Assembly (NCBI GenBank): GCA_030153215.1
Contig: JASKKA010000003.1
Coordinates: 1 to 64,000 of the forward strand
Reading direction: 5' to 3'
Source: Trichococcus sp.
GTDB lineage: Bacteria > Bacillota > Bacilli > Lactobacillales > Aerococcaceae
Length of the DNA: 64,000 nt
Shown here one piece after another: positions 31,230 through 40,263 of the stretch (position 1 is its first letter; every line of letters begins with the position of its first letter). The translations under genes and the position numbers were made by a program. The notes beneath the pieces were generated by a model. It worked only from the letters and a program-made list of their open reading frames with translations, was not told the origin of the DNA and did not search any database.

Positions 31230-32151
31230 TTATTTTTGAGTTTTCTTCAATATATTTATATGCCTCTTGACCTGCAATACTTCCATCACCTACAGCTGTT
31301 GTAACTTGACGTAATACTTTTTCCCTCACATCTCCAATAGCATAAATACCAGGAATGGTAGTCCGCATTCTCTCATCCGTTCTGATCCATCCATTATCAT
31401 TTACAATTCCTAAGCTTGTAAATGGTTGGGTAATAGGATCTAAACCGACATAAATAAATACTCCGTCAGCAGTAATTTCTTTCGACTGATCGTTTTTTGG
31501 ATTTTTTAATTGAACTGAGGTCACTTTCATTTGGTTTCCCTTAATTTCCTCAATTACAGCATTCCATTCAAAAGAAATTTTTTCGTTATTAAAAGCACGT
31601 TCTTGAAGTATTTTTTGTGCCCTTAAGGTATCTCTTCGATGGACAATTGTTACCTTAGAGGCAAATTGTGTTAGGTAAATAGCTTCCTCCACCGCAGAGT
31701 CTCCACCACCAACTACTAATAGTTCTTTATTTCTAAAGAACGCGCCGTCACATACCGCACAATACGATACACCCATTCCTGAATAAGAATCTTCACCTTT
31801 TACTCCAAGCATTTTATGAACTGCGCCTGTGGCAATGATTATCGTTCTGGCTTGATACATTTCATTTAAGCCATTAATAATTTTTATACTGCCACCATTC
31901 TCAATTTTCTCAACAGTATCATGCTTTAACTCGACACCAAATTTTTCTGTACCAGCAAGCATCTTCATGGATAAATCTGGTCCTAGAATAGATTCAAATC
32001 CTGGATAGTTCTCAATCTCTGCAGTATTGTTCATTTGTCCTCCAGGAAGCCCCTTTTCTAACATCAACACTGAAAGATTTGAACGTGCTGCATATAAAGC
32101 AGCGGTCATACCTCCGGGTCCTGCCCCAATTATTACTACATCATAGATCAT
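31222..32151 (-). CDS. trxB: thioredoxin reductase
   Basis: VVIIGAGPGGMTAALYAARSNLSVLMLEKGLPGGQMNNT; SYCAVCDGAFF; GIYAIGDV. Confidence 0.95.
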   Translation of the reverse strand: MIYDVVIIGAGPGGMTAALYAARSNLSVLMLEKGLPGGQMNNTAEIENYPGFESILGPDLSMKMLAGTEKFGVELKHDTVEKIENGGSIKIINGLNEMYQARTIIIATGAVHKMLGVKGEDSYSGMGVSYCAVCDGAFFRNKELLVVGGGDSAVEEAIYLTQFASKVTIVHRRDTLRAQKILQERAFNNEKISFEWNAVIEEIKGNQMKVTSVQLKNPKNDQSKEITADGVFIYVGLDPITQPFTSLGIVNDNGWIRTDERMRTTIPGIYAIGDVREKVLRQVTTAVGDGSIAGQEAYKYIEENSKINV

Positions 32152-32273
32152 AGGTAACCTCCTTTAAAAATTTATCACTTTAGATTCTAATTTAATCATG
32201 ATTTTTTGTTCCTACGTTACCACGATTACATCTAATTCCATTTACATTCCTCCACAATTTCTAATTCAAAACC

Positions 32274-32295
32274 TATTCAACTAACGAGTTGAATA
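32274..32295. promoter_or_regulatory. candidate ArsR-family operator upstream of trxB
   Basis: Perfect inverted repeat TATTCAAC-TAACGA-GTTGAATA. Confidence 0.7.
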
Positions 32296-32378
32296 CTAAC
32301 ATAAATATATTTCTCTGGCAAAATATTTGTATCAAGAAAAAAACCGCCTAATTAATAGGCAGTTTCAATTTCTTTCTA

Positions 32379-33026
32379 TCAATGAGAGATATGATGTAAA
32401 TTCCAATCATTTACACTTTCGCTAAGTCGAACAGCCTGTCGACCATGTTTTTCTAAAATCGCAATTGCCTCTTTTGCCATCAAGCAATGCGGCCCACGGC
32501 AGTAAGCAACGATTTCTTTATCTTTCGGTAAGTGATTAATCATACTTTCCAACTCTTGCACAGGCATCGAAATAGCACCAGGAATATGGGCAGTTAAGTA
32601 TTCCTCTGAAGGTCTTACATCAATCAGTACAACCTCTTTTGCCTGAATCTTTTCTTCTAAATCTTCAATCGTCAAAATGTAATCGTCTTCTTTAGGATTT
32701 TCAAAATTTTGCTTAATCACATTTCGCTTAACAAGCTGATCTTGGGCGGTTTCAAAAAAGAGCGTCAACATATTCTCAATGTTCACATCAAAAACTTGAT
32801 AATAAATATAATTTTTATATTTTTGATTTTTAACTAAGTGAGCTTTCAAAAGGGTCTGTAAATGTTTGGAGACATTCGCAACAGATAAATCAGTATCTTT
32901 TGCAATATTCTCAACTGTTTTTGGAGATTGCATAAGAAGGCTCATGATTTCCAAACGATTTGAATTAGCTAAAGCTTTCCCCATCAAAGAATATTGTTCA
33001 AATAACTCTTTATTAGTGTGATTCAT
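32379..33026 (-). CDS. ArsR-family regulator fused to a rhodanese domain
   Basis: HTH SNRLEIMSLLMQSPKTVENIAKDTDLSVANVSKHLQTLLKAHLV plus rhodanese VVLIDVRPSEEYLTAHIPGAISMPVQELES...EIVAYCRGPHCLMA. Confidence 0.93.
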   Translation of the reverse strand: MNHTNKELFEQYSLMGKALANSNRLEIMSLLMQSPKTVENIAKDTDLSVANVSKHLQTLLKAHLVKNQKYKNYIYYQVFDVNIENMLTLFFETAQDQLVKRNVIKQNFENPKEDDYILTIEDLEEKIQAKEVVLIDVRPSEEYLTAHIPGAISMPVQELESMINHLPKDKEIVAYCRGPHCLMAKEAIAILEKHGRQAVRLSESVNDWNLHHISH

Positions 33027-33072
33027 CTCAATTTTTCTCCTTTAAGATTTTCAATCTCTTCTACTAAAATAG

Positions 33073-33090
33073 TTCAATTAATAAGTTGAA
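33073..33090. promoter_or_regulatory. candidate ArsR-family operator upstream of the arsR-rhodanese gene
   Basis: TTCAAT-TAATAA-GTTGAA (near-perfect copy of the 32274-32295 palindrome). Confidence 0.65.
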
Positions 33091-33150
33091 TAGTATCCAT
33101 TTAATCACGTATTGTCAATTGCTTTGAGTTTTTTACTTTCAATACTGTTC

Positions 33151-34370
33151 AATCAAGTCCATAATCCTGTGTAAAATACTATACAATGTTTTACCGGTCT
33201 CTCATTGATCAAACTTAATATATTTTCTTGTAGAACTGAGCCATTCGTTCAAGAAGGTTGGTGCTTTTTAGCCGATTGTGACCATTTCCGATAACCGTGT
33301 ATTGAAAGGCATCTTCGAAGCCATTATCCAATGTTTCGCAAGCTTTTGTATATTTAGACTGGTCGATATATTCACCGACTAAGGCATTCTTAGCTGTTCG
33401 AGCGAGTTCAATATCCGTAAACTTAAAGATTGCTTTTACTGCTTCTCTAAACGGTTTTGAATTCTTTTTTGGAATGGAACTGAAGATGTTTCTTAAAAAA
33501 TGGACCTGGCATCTCTGCCAACTTGCGTTGGTAAATGACTTACGAATTGCAGACACTAGGCCTTTATGGGCATCAGAAATGATGAGTTCTGTCCCCTGTA
33601 GACCGCGTTCTTTTAAGTATTCAAAGAAGATGGACCATGTGTCATCACTTTCTTCATTTTGGATCATGAAGCCAATGATTTCACGATCACCACCTTCTGT
33701 TATCCCAATCGCAATATGGCAGCTTTTAGAAAGCACTCGATGGTCCTCACGGACTTTTATGTAGAGAACATCCGTCATCAGATAAGGATAACTCGTACCT
33801 GAGAGTGAACGGTTCTGCCATTCGTTGACCATCGGGTCTAACTGCTCAGTCAGGCTAGAAACAAAAGATTTCGATACCGATTTTCCACATAGCTCTTCAA
33901 CAATCTTTGAAACTTTACGTGTCGAAACGCCTGAAACATACATCTCAAGCATTGAAGCGAGCAGTGCCTTTTCATTTCGCTGATAACGCTCAAACACCGT
34001 CGGTGAAAATTCACCATCACGTGTTCTAGGCACTTTTAACTCGAGTGTGCCCACACGAGTCGTAAAGTCTCGCTCATAATAGCCATTTCTTTGACTCTTA
34101 CGACTTTCTGAACGTTCATAATCATCGGCTTGAATATATTCTGTTCGTTGATTTTCCATCAATTGGTTGAAAACAGTGGTCAAAATATTTTTAGAAACTT
34201 CATCTTTTACCGAATGTTCAATAATACTTTGAACCTCTTCGTTGTTCAGTGTAAAATGTACTTGGGTCATGTAACGTCCTCCTAGGTATGTTTTTGTGGT
34301 TAAAAACATTGTACCGTAAAAGGGCTGTTACATGGCCTTTTATCTTTTACACAATTATATGGACTTTATC
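33151..34370 (-). mobile_element. IS256-like element (internally deleted)
   Basis: Right-end terminal GATAAAGTCCATATAATTGTGTAAAAG (reverse complement ending 34370); opposite end AATCAAGTCCATAATCCTGTGTAAAAT from 33151. Confidence 0.85.
33202..34270 (-). pseudogene. IS256-family transposase with C-terminal internal deletion
   Basis: MTQVHFTLNNEEVQSIIEHSVKDEVSKNILTTVFNQLMENQRTEYIQ... is IS256-like to KSTNLLERM; then an out-of-frame tail encodes (D)EWLSSTRKYIKFDQ*. Confidence 0.85.
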
Positions 34371-34374
34371 AGCG

Positions 34375-35775
34375 TTATTCTTTAGATTTAAGATTTACTT
34401 GTATTATGTCCTGAATGGCATCTAAAAAGTTATAACTCTTTGGAACTAAAGGAGTATAAAACTCACTAATCACACTCCCGCCTGTATCCACATAACCTCG
34501 TCCTTTGATGCGTTTCATAAAGAAGTTTTTTTCAACCTCACCAAACATCATGGAATACCCGAGTTCACTCATCCTTCCCAAGGCCACACGGAAGTTAAAT
34601 TGATCCCGAATCCCATCTCCTAAATATTTCGCATCCGGTCTTTGACAAGCTAAAATCAGAAAGAAACCAGATTGACGACCTAACATCACGATTTGCTTGA
34701 GCTTATTCAAAATCACCGCACTTTCCTTCGTTGTTAACATCTCCATATAAGCCACGTATTCATCAAAGATTAAAAAGTTGGGCGGAAGTCCCAAATACGC
34801 ATAATTCTCTCCTGTTTTGTAGTTTGGCATTTCTTTCATCGCCACACTACGAGCCATCATGCGTTCATAGAAATCCTCCACACAAGTAGAAATTTCATCT
34901 TTTTGGGAGTATACGTGAGTCATTACCGTGCTTAAATCGGCTAAGTCCGCATTTTTTGGGTCAAGAACAAATAGTTCTGCATCAGATTTCAGCAAAGCCT
35001 CGATAATGGTGAGTAAGAAATAGGTCTTCCCACCACCAGTGCCACCTGCGATTAACATATGAGGTAAGGAATCATACGCCCACACTTGATTTTTCATCAA
35101 TCGCAAAGCTCCATTTTCTGCCACCACCTCCTTAATTCCAATTCGATTGGCAATCATATCGTAAAGCAAAGTATATTCCACATAAGAATCCTTGAGTTCC
35201 TTTTCCACTAGCTCACAATACATCCCACTCTCCAACTTCTTTTCTAACTTTAAAAGCTGATCCTGATACTTTCCTAATGATATTTGGACACGAATGGAAA
35301 TCAAGCCGTTCTCCATACGGTAATAGATTTTGGGGAAGTAACTGATGGTCTCCTTCGTTCGGCTCCTATCCAAATCTTTGAAAAAGCCTTCACTCTGGGT
35401 TTGTTTCACTTCGTACCAATGATTTTCCAGAATCATCCGGGCTAGCTTTTGTCGATGCCACAGACTTCGCCAGTGATCATGAAAAAAATGAATATAAAAT
35501 AACATTAGACTTCCCGAAAGCGCCAGACTTCCAAGCAGACGGACTAAATCTTTCATAGCCCAAGTGATTTCAATAGTGGAAAGTGATAGCTTAGAAATAT
35601 CTAGCTGCCTAAGCTCTTGAAAATAAAAGATGCTCATCCAGCCAATGAACAAAGCGATTAACCATCCAAGAACAAAGTGATAAATTAAGTGTTGATCGCT
35701 TGCTCGTATCCGATGTCCTTTGTACAATTTGATGTTTTCCACCTCCAATCGAAAAAAGCCCAACAGAAATTTCAT
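34375..35775 (-). CDS. FtsK/SpoIIIE-type coupling protein TcpA (Tn916 orf21-like)
   Basis: LIAGGTGGGKTYFLLTIIEALLKSDAELFVLDPKNADLADL; LACQRPDAKYLGDGIRDQFNFRVALGRMSELGYSMMFG. Confidence 0.93.
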   Translation of the reverse strand: MKFLLGFFRLEVENIKLYKGHRIRASDQHLIYHFVLGWLIALFIGWMSIFYFQELRQLDISKLSLSTIEITWAMKDLVRLLGSLALSGSLMLFYIHFFHDHWRSLWHRQKLARMILENHWYEVKQTQSEGFFKDLDRSRTKETISYFPKIYYRMENGLISIRVQISLGKYQDQLLKLEKKLESGMYCELVEKELKDSYVEYTLLYDMIANRIGIKEVVAENGALRLMKNQVWAYDSLPHMLIAGGTGGGKTYFLLTIIEALLKSDAELFVLDPKNADLADLSTVMTHVYSQKDEISTCVEDFYERMMARSVAMKEMPNYKTGENYAYLGLPPNFLIFDEYVAYMEMLTTKESAVILNKLKQIVMLGRQSGFFLILACQRPDAKYLGDGIRDQFNFRVALGRMSELGYSMMFGEVEKNFFMKRIKGRGYVDTGGSVISEFYTPLVPKSYNFLDAIQDIIQVNLKSKE

Positions 35776-35798
35776 TGGGCTAATTTCAACAAGTTATG

Positions 35799-36143
35799 CT
35801 AGTCATTTACTGCTATGGCGAGTTGCTTGGTTTCAACTAATTGCTTTAAAAAACTTTCAATGGCATCCGGCATTTCCACACCAATCTCTTCTAATACGGA
35901 TTCGGCTTCCCGACACAAGCGTTCATCTACTTCCACAACCATGAAGAAAGAGCCTTCTTCATCTAACCAATCCAAGACATCGAACTCTTCTTCGTCTGGT
36001 TCAAGAAAATCTTGATGCATAATCAGAAATACTTTTTCGTTCACCGTCAGAGCTTTGTTCATTTGTTCTTCGGTTAGCTCTCCTTTGCCATATTGTTCCA
36101 GACAATCCATCATATGCTCAACATCAATTTTCATCCTCTTCAC
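35799..36143 (-). CDS. acidic protein with C-terminal RelB/DinJ-like segment
   Basis: FFMVVEVDERLCREAESVLEEIGVEMPDAIESFLKQLVETKQLAIAV resembles RelB/DinJ antitoxins. Confidence 0.6.
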   Translation of the reverse strand: MKRMKIDVEHMMDCLEQYGKGELTEEQMNKALTVNEKVFLIMHQDFLEPDEEEFDVLDWLDEEGSFFMVVEVDERLCREAESVLEEIGVEMPDAIESFLKQLVETKQLAIAVND

Positions 36144-36518
36144 CTATTTCTTCCCTTCGTTTTGATTGGTAGAAGTTCCTTGATTTTGCGGGCGTTTCAG
36201 TACCAAATCATCCGCTTTAATGAACCAGTTGACGGTGGTCCCTTCTCGGAAAACATAATTGGCGACAGTATCCACAATTGGATTCACCAAATCGACTTCT
36301 GCATCATAGGCAAACTCACGTAATGGAACATTTGCTGGAATACTGACTTGAATCATTCGACCTTGAGCCGAGGATTTCAAATTATAAGTCCGTTCTTTGA
36401 TCTCATTACTAATCGTTCCATCCTCATTTTGTTTGCGAACTTCCCGGCGCAATGCGGAAAACCGCAATTTCCCAAACGTTAATCCGGAATCTACAACAAT
36501 ACCTTCTGTTAATCTCAT
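36144..36518 (-). CDS. DUF961 (YdcP-like) family ICE protein
   Basis: GLTFGKLRFSALRREVRKQNEDGTISNEIKERTYNLKSSAQGRMIQVSIPANVPLREFAYDAEVDLVNPIVD. Confidence 0.85.
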   Translation of the reverse strand: MRLTEGIVVDSGLTFGKLRFSALRREVRKQNEDGTISNEIKERTYNLKSSAQGRMIQVSIPANVPLREFAYDAEVDLVNPIVDTVANYVFREGTTVNWFIKADDLVLKRPQNQGTSTNQNEGKK

Positions 36519-36530
36519 ATTCTTTTCCTC

Positions 36531-36845
36531 CTATGCTTTCACTAAATCATCGACATGCAACACGTAATCGGTAAAACCACGGTTCTCGATTTCATAACCC
36601 TTGGCAACTAAGTGGGGATTGACAGCCTTCAATGGTTGATCTTGATCAAAATCCTTTTCCCCGGCTTCCGCTGCGACCACCACTTCAATATCATCGGCGC
36701 GTTGCTTACTGGAATATAAATGATAACTACGACCAATCACCGTAGTATACCGCCCATATCCTTCTGTTAGAATTTCGCCTTCACCGGCATAACTTATCTT
36801 TCCAAAGGTTTCGACCATATTTGGTACGACAAATTTTAATTCCAT
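36531..36845 (-). CDS. DUF961 (YdcP-like) family ICE protein
   Basis: MELKFVVPNMVETFGKISYAGEG...GRYTTVIGRSYHLYSSKQRADDIEVVVAAEAGEKDF. Confidence 0.85.
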   Translation of the reverse strand: MELKFVVPNMVETFGKISYAGEGEILTEGYGRYTTVIGRSYHLYSSKQRADDIEVVVAAEAGEKDFDQDQPLKAVNPHLVAKGYEIENRGFTDYVLHVDDLVKA

Positions 36846-36956
36846 ATTTTTTTCCTCTTTTCATTTTTAGTTTGGATACAAAAATAGCGCGACCACTTTT
36901 TTAGGAGGCGATCGCACACATTGGTTTTTACTATTTACTTGTTTCATCTCATCACC

Positions 36957-39900
36957 TTAGTTTCGGCGATTCCAGAAATAATACCCAGCAGTCGCAAAGA
37001 TTAAGGTAAACCCAATGAATAGGAGAACGTTGGAATTTTTCTCCCCAGTTTGAGGGAATGTCTTTACTGTGGGACTAGATTCTTGAGAGTCACTTGGAAC
37101 AGTTGGTGTTTCCGGTTGGTCTGGTGTACTAGGGGTTGTCGGAACTTCTTTTGGTGTTAAGGTTTGGGATTTTTCTTTCAGATCTTCATTGTGTTTGCCA
37201 TTGATATTGCCATCTTTGTCGTAATTGATTTCCGCAAAGGTAAACTTAGTTCCTTCTGGATATTTGCTGGTATCGACTTTTTCTGCAAGCACGGTTTTGG
37301 TGAATTCTTTGTCATTCACTTCATAATCAATCTTGCCAGATTTCCAAATTTCTTTGTTTGTACCATCTGGTAATAAAGCATACAAAATGGTTTCAAAGGC
37401 TTCTTTTGAGCCATCCAGAACATCATGGGTAATGGACACATCGTCAAACATATCTACCACATTACCATGAGTAAAGGTCTGAGATCCGTCTTCTAAGTGC
37501 GCTTTTGTTTGGATGGAAACATGACGTTCCACTGTACAATTGACAGTTTGTGCTTGATTATTCAAACTAGCATCTTTTGCGACTGGCTCATCGCCCGCTT
37601 CAAAAGCTTCCTTGTTTTCATACACATAGTTGAATAAGACAATGGTTTTATCCAAAACTTGTTCGGCGGTTAATTTATGCAGAATTTCCCAAGTTCCTGT
37701 TTTCTCTTTGTTCGCCAAAGTTGCGGTTGCTTCGGCAATTACGACTGGTTTCGCTTGTTCATCTTTTTCTTGGTCAGCTTTTGTGGCTTCCACATCGATT
37801 GCTTGAGCCACCACATACCAATCGTCTTTGATTTCATGCAAGTTGTAACTCAATTTATCAACTAGCTCTGTAGAATCCAGAGTTGTCAATTCTTTGTTTC
37901 CGTCTTTCCAAGTCGCTAGAGAAGTTAAGCTGTCTTCTTCCTCAGGCAAATCATAAAGCATTAAACGGTTCAGACTAACAGAGAAATTCGTATTGGTTAG
38001 CTTCTCATAAGGTACTTTCACTGTTTTAATCGGCTGCTTTTGTCCTTTTTCGGTAATGGTAAAGACATATTCGATCTTAGCATAGTCTTCTTTATTTTCT
38101 TTGAAAGTAGAATGGATTTCTAGCGGTGTAATCTTTTGGAATCCTTCTGGTGCTTCTACTTCTTCTAGTAAATAATCCCCATAAGGCAGATTTTCAAATT
38201 TGCCATAACCATCAAAGCCTAGCTGTTCATTGTAAGCTGTGGTCGCTTCATCCTTAGCACCGGTAATTTCCTCGGTTCCTTCTAACGGTGTTACCTTAAA
38301 GGTTAAATCATTAAAGCCCGTTTCGGTAGTCCCGGCAGCAGATCCGGCAAACTTGAAGAAATCAAAGCCGAAGCGGATTACTTGTTCCTTTGCCGTAACA
38401 TCTCGGGTAATCACGGCATTTTTTTCGTTATCATCCACTTTTTTGATGGAAACAGGGTACTTGTTTCCATCTAAGGCGTAGCCTTCTGGCGCTTTTGTTT
38501 CTTGCCAGTAATACTCATTAATTGCTAAGTGTTTAGCAGCAATTTGATTCTTTTCATCTAAAGTCAAAGTCACAGTTTCATCAGAAGCTTTCGTGCCCTT
38601 CACTAATTCTGGTTTAAAAGTCTCGCTCCATTTAACAGCTTGACCATCTTTTGCAGTAAAGAGAGTATATTCAGCTCCTGTAAACTCAGCTTTCCCTTGA
38701 GTTTTATCCCCAGTATCCTTGTCTTCTTTCGTCAAAGTGGTTTCACCAGTAATTTCTTGGTTTTGCCCTTTCACATTACTGGTAACAAGAGCCACGGTCT
38801 GATTGGCATACTTCAATTCAACTTTTACTGGTTTAAAAGTATTTACGAACCCATTACTAACTTTGGTTTCTGTCACATAGTATGTTCCTAGCTCCAAAGC
38901 ATTAGCAATATCTTTTGGTGTCTCCGCATGACCTTTTTCGTCAGTTGTGATTTCTTGGACAATTTCACCAGTTGGGCTATCTTTCCGTATAGCAAAAGCA
39001 TTGCCAGCTAGTGAGTAATTATCGTTCCAAAAATCACTACCTGTTTCAACTCCAGTTTTATCCAGAATAATCTGACCTTTTTCTCGCGTATTTTTTGAAG
39101 TCACGGAAATTATTTCGCCCGCTTTAATGGTGGCAGTCAGTGGTGTGGTATCAATCGTATAAGGCGCCGGCACCGATTTTTCAGTAATGGTTACTTTCGT
39201 GCCATGAGGAATCCTATCCAATATCGCAATTCCTTCTTTATCCGTAGTCACGTCTTTTTCAGGAAGTACCTTGCCGAAATCTAAATGAAAAACTGTCCCA
39301 GGTACCACGTCACCAGATTCTTTATCGATTTTTTTGATCTTCAAAGAGCCCTCAGTTTCCACGTCAATTTTGATAGTGTAGGTATTGGGCTTATCAATCG
39401 CCCCCGCCATCAAAGTTTGTTGGCCAGCCATTTTATAAGCTACCGGTGTTCCTGTATTAGCGGATTTCTTTAAGGTTAACACACCGCTTTCTTTTGAATT
39501 GGCATTCGGGGTAATCACTAATTGATTGCCATTCACCCGATAATCAATGTTTGCGGTATTTTCGATAACCTCATCAAACTCCGATAAATTCAAGCCATTC
39601 GTATCGGTTACAGTCGTTGATTGACCTAACACGGTTTTCACTGTGGAATTATGAAAGCTTGGTTTCTTCTGATAGTCGGCAATTGCTTGATTAATTTTTG
39701 CCTCAATAGCCGCAATATTTACTGCACTACCATCGGAACGTTTGATAGAGTGAAGTGTATAGCCATTGACTTCTTGCCAGATCATCTTTTGAGCAACAAT
39801 ATGAGTATCCACATCCGTACCCGCTTCTTTCCATAAAACCGAAACTAGTTTTGCTTTTTCTGACATATCCGGTAATGGATTTTTCTCATAACCTGGAGTG

Positions 39901-40184
39901 AATTCATTGTAAATTGGCACTCCTGGTTCAATACAGAAAATATCTTGTTTCACACCATTGTAGACAGCATAGTGCGGCACGGTGACTTCTGACATGGGAC
40001 GACCATCACTAAAAGTGCCTTCAACCGCATATTGATGCGCTAAATCCAGTTCAACCGTTACCGTTTGTGGATGGATGATTTCCTCGGCAAAAGCAATCAT
40101 CGGACTAATTGATCCCCCGAGTGTTTGACCTAATAAAGCTAACGCCGCAAACAAGCGCCAATTTTTAAATCTTGGCTTTTTCAT
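36957..40184 (-). CDS. VaFE-repeat/Cna-B-type LPXTG surface adhesin with TQXA-like thioester head
   Basis: Signal peptide MKKPRFKNWRLFAALALLGQTLGGSISPMIAFAEE; FCIEPGVPIYNEF thioester-like head; multiple Cna-B-like repeats; FPQTGEKNSNVLLFIGFTLIFATAGYYFWNRRN sorting signal; likely start 40184. Confidence 0.88.
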   Translation of the reverse strand: MKKPRFKNWRLFAALALLGQTLGGSISPMIAFAEEIIHPQTVTVELDLAHQYAVEGTFSDGRPMSEVTVPHYAVYNGVKQDIFCIEPGVPIYNEFTPGYEKNPLPDMSEKAKLVSVLWKEAGTDVDTHIVAQKMIWQEVNGYTLHSIKRSDGSAVNIAAIEAKINQAIADYQKKPSFHNSTVKTVLGQSTTVTDTNGLNLSEFDEVIENTANIDYRVNGNQLVITPNANSKESGVLTLKKSANTGTPVAYKMAGQQTLMAGAIDKPNTYTIKIDVETEGSLKIKKIDKESGDVVPGTVFHLDFGKVLPEKDVTTDKEGIAILDRIPHGTKVTITEKSVPAPYTIDTTPLTATIKAGEIISVTSKNTREKGQIILDKTGVETGSDFWNDNYSLAGNAFAIRKDSPTGEIVQEITTDEKGHAETPKDIANALELGTYYVTETKVSNGFVNTFKPVKVELKYANQTVALVTSNVKGQNQEITGETTLTKEDKDTGDKTQGKAEFTGAEYTLFTAKDGQAVKWSETFKPELVKGTKASDETVTLTLDEKNQIAAKHLAINEYYWQETKAPEGYALDGNKYPVSIKKVDDNEKNAVITRDVTAKEQVIRFGFDFFKFAGSAAGTTETGFNDLTFKVTPLEGTEEITGAKDEATTAYNEQLGFDGYGKFENLPYGDYLLEEVEAPEGFQKITPLEIHSTFKENKEDYAKIEYVFTITEKGQKQPIKTVKVPYEKLTNTNFSVSLNRLMLYDLPEEEDSLTSLATWKDGNKELTTLDSTELVDKLSYNLHEIKDDWYVVAQAIDVEATKADQEKDEQAKPVVIAEATATLANKEKTGTWEILHKLTAEQVLDKTIVLFNYVYENKEAFEAGDEPVAKDASLNNQAQTVNCTVERHVSIQTKAHLEDGSQTFTHGNVVDMFDDVSITHDVLDGSKEAFETILYALLPDGTNKEIWKSGKIDYEVNDKEFTKTVLAEKVDTSKYPEGTKFTFAEINYDKDGNINGKHNEDLKEKSQTLTPKEVPTTPSTPDQPETPTVPSDSQESSPTVKTFPQTGEKNSNVLLFIGFTLIFATAGYYFWNRRN

Positions 40185-40212
40185 AAAATAAATCTCCTTT
40201 CGTTTTTTGGTA

Positions 40213-40249
40213 ATAAAAAAAGACGTCCAAATTTCAATTTTGAACGTCT
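40213..40249 (-). terminator. terminator between HNH-repeat regulator and adhesin gene
   Basis: Minus strand AGACGTTCAAAATTGAAATTTGGACGTCTTTTTTTATT: hairpin plus T-run. Confidence 0.7.
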
Positions 40250-40263
40250 GATTTAGAGTGCTA

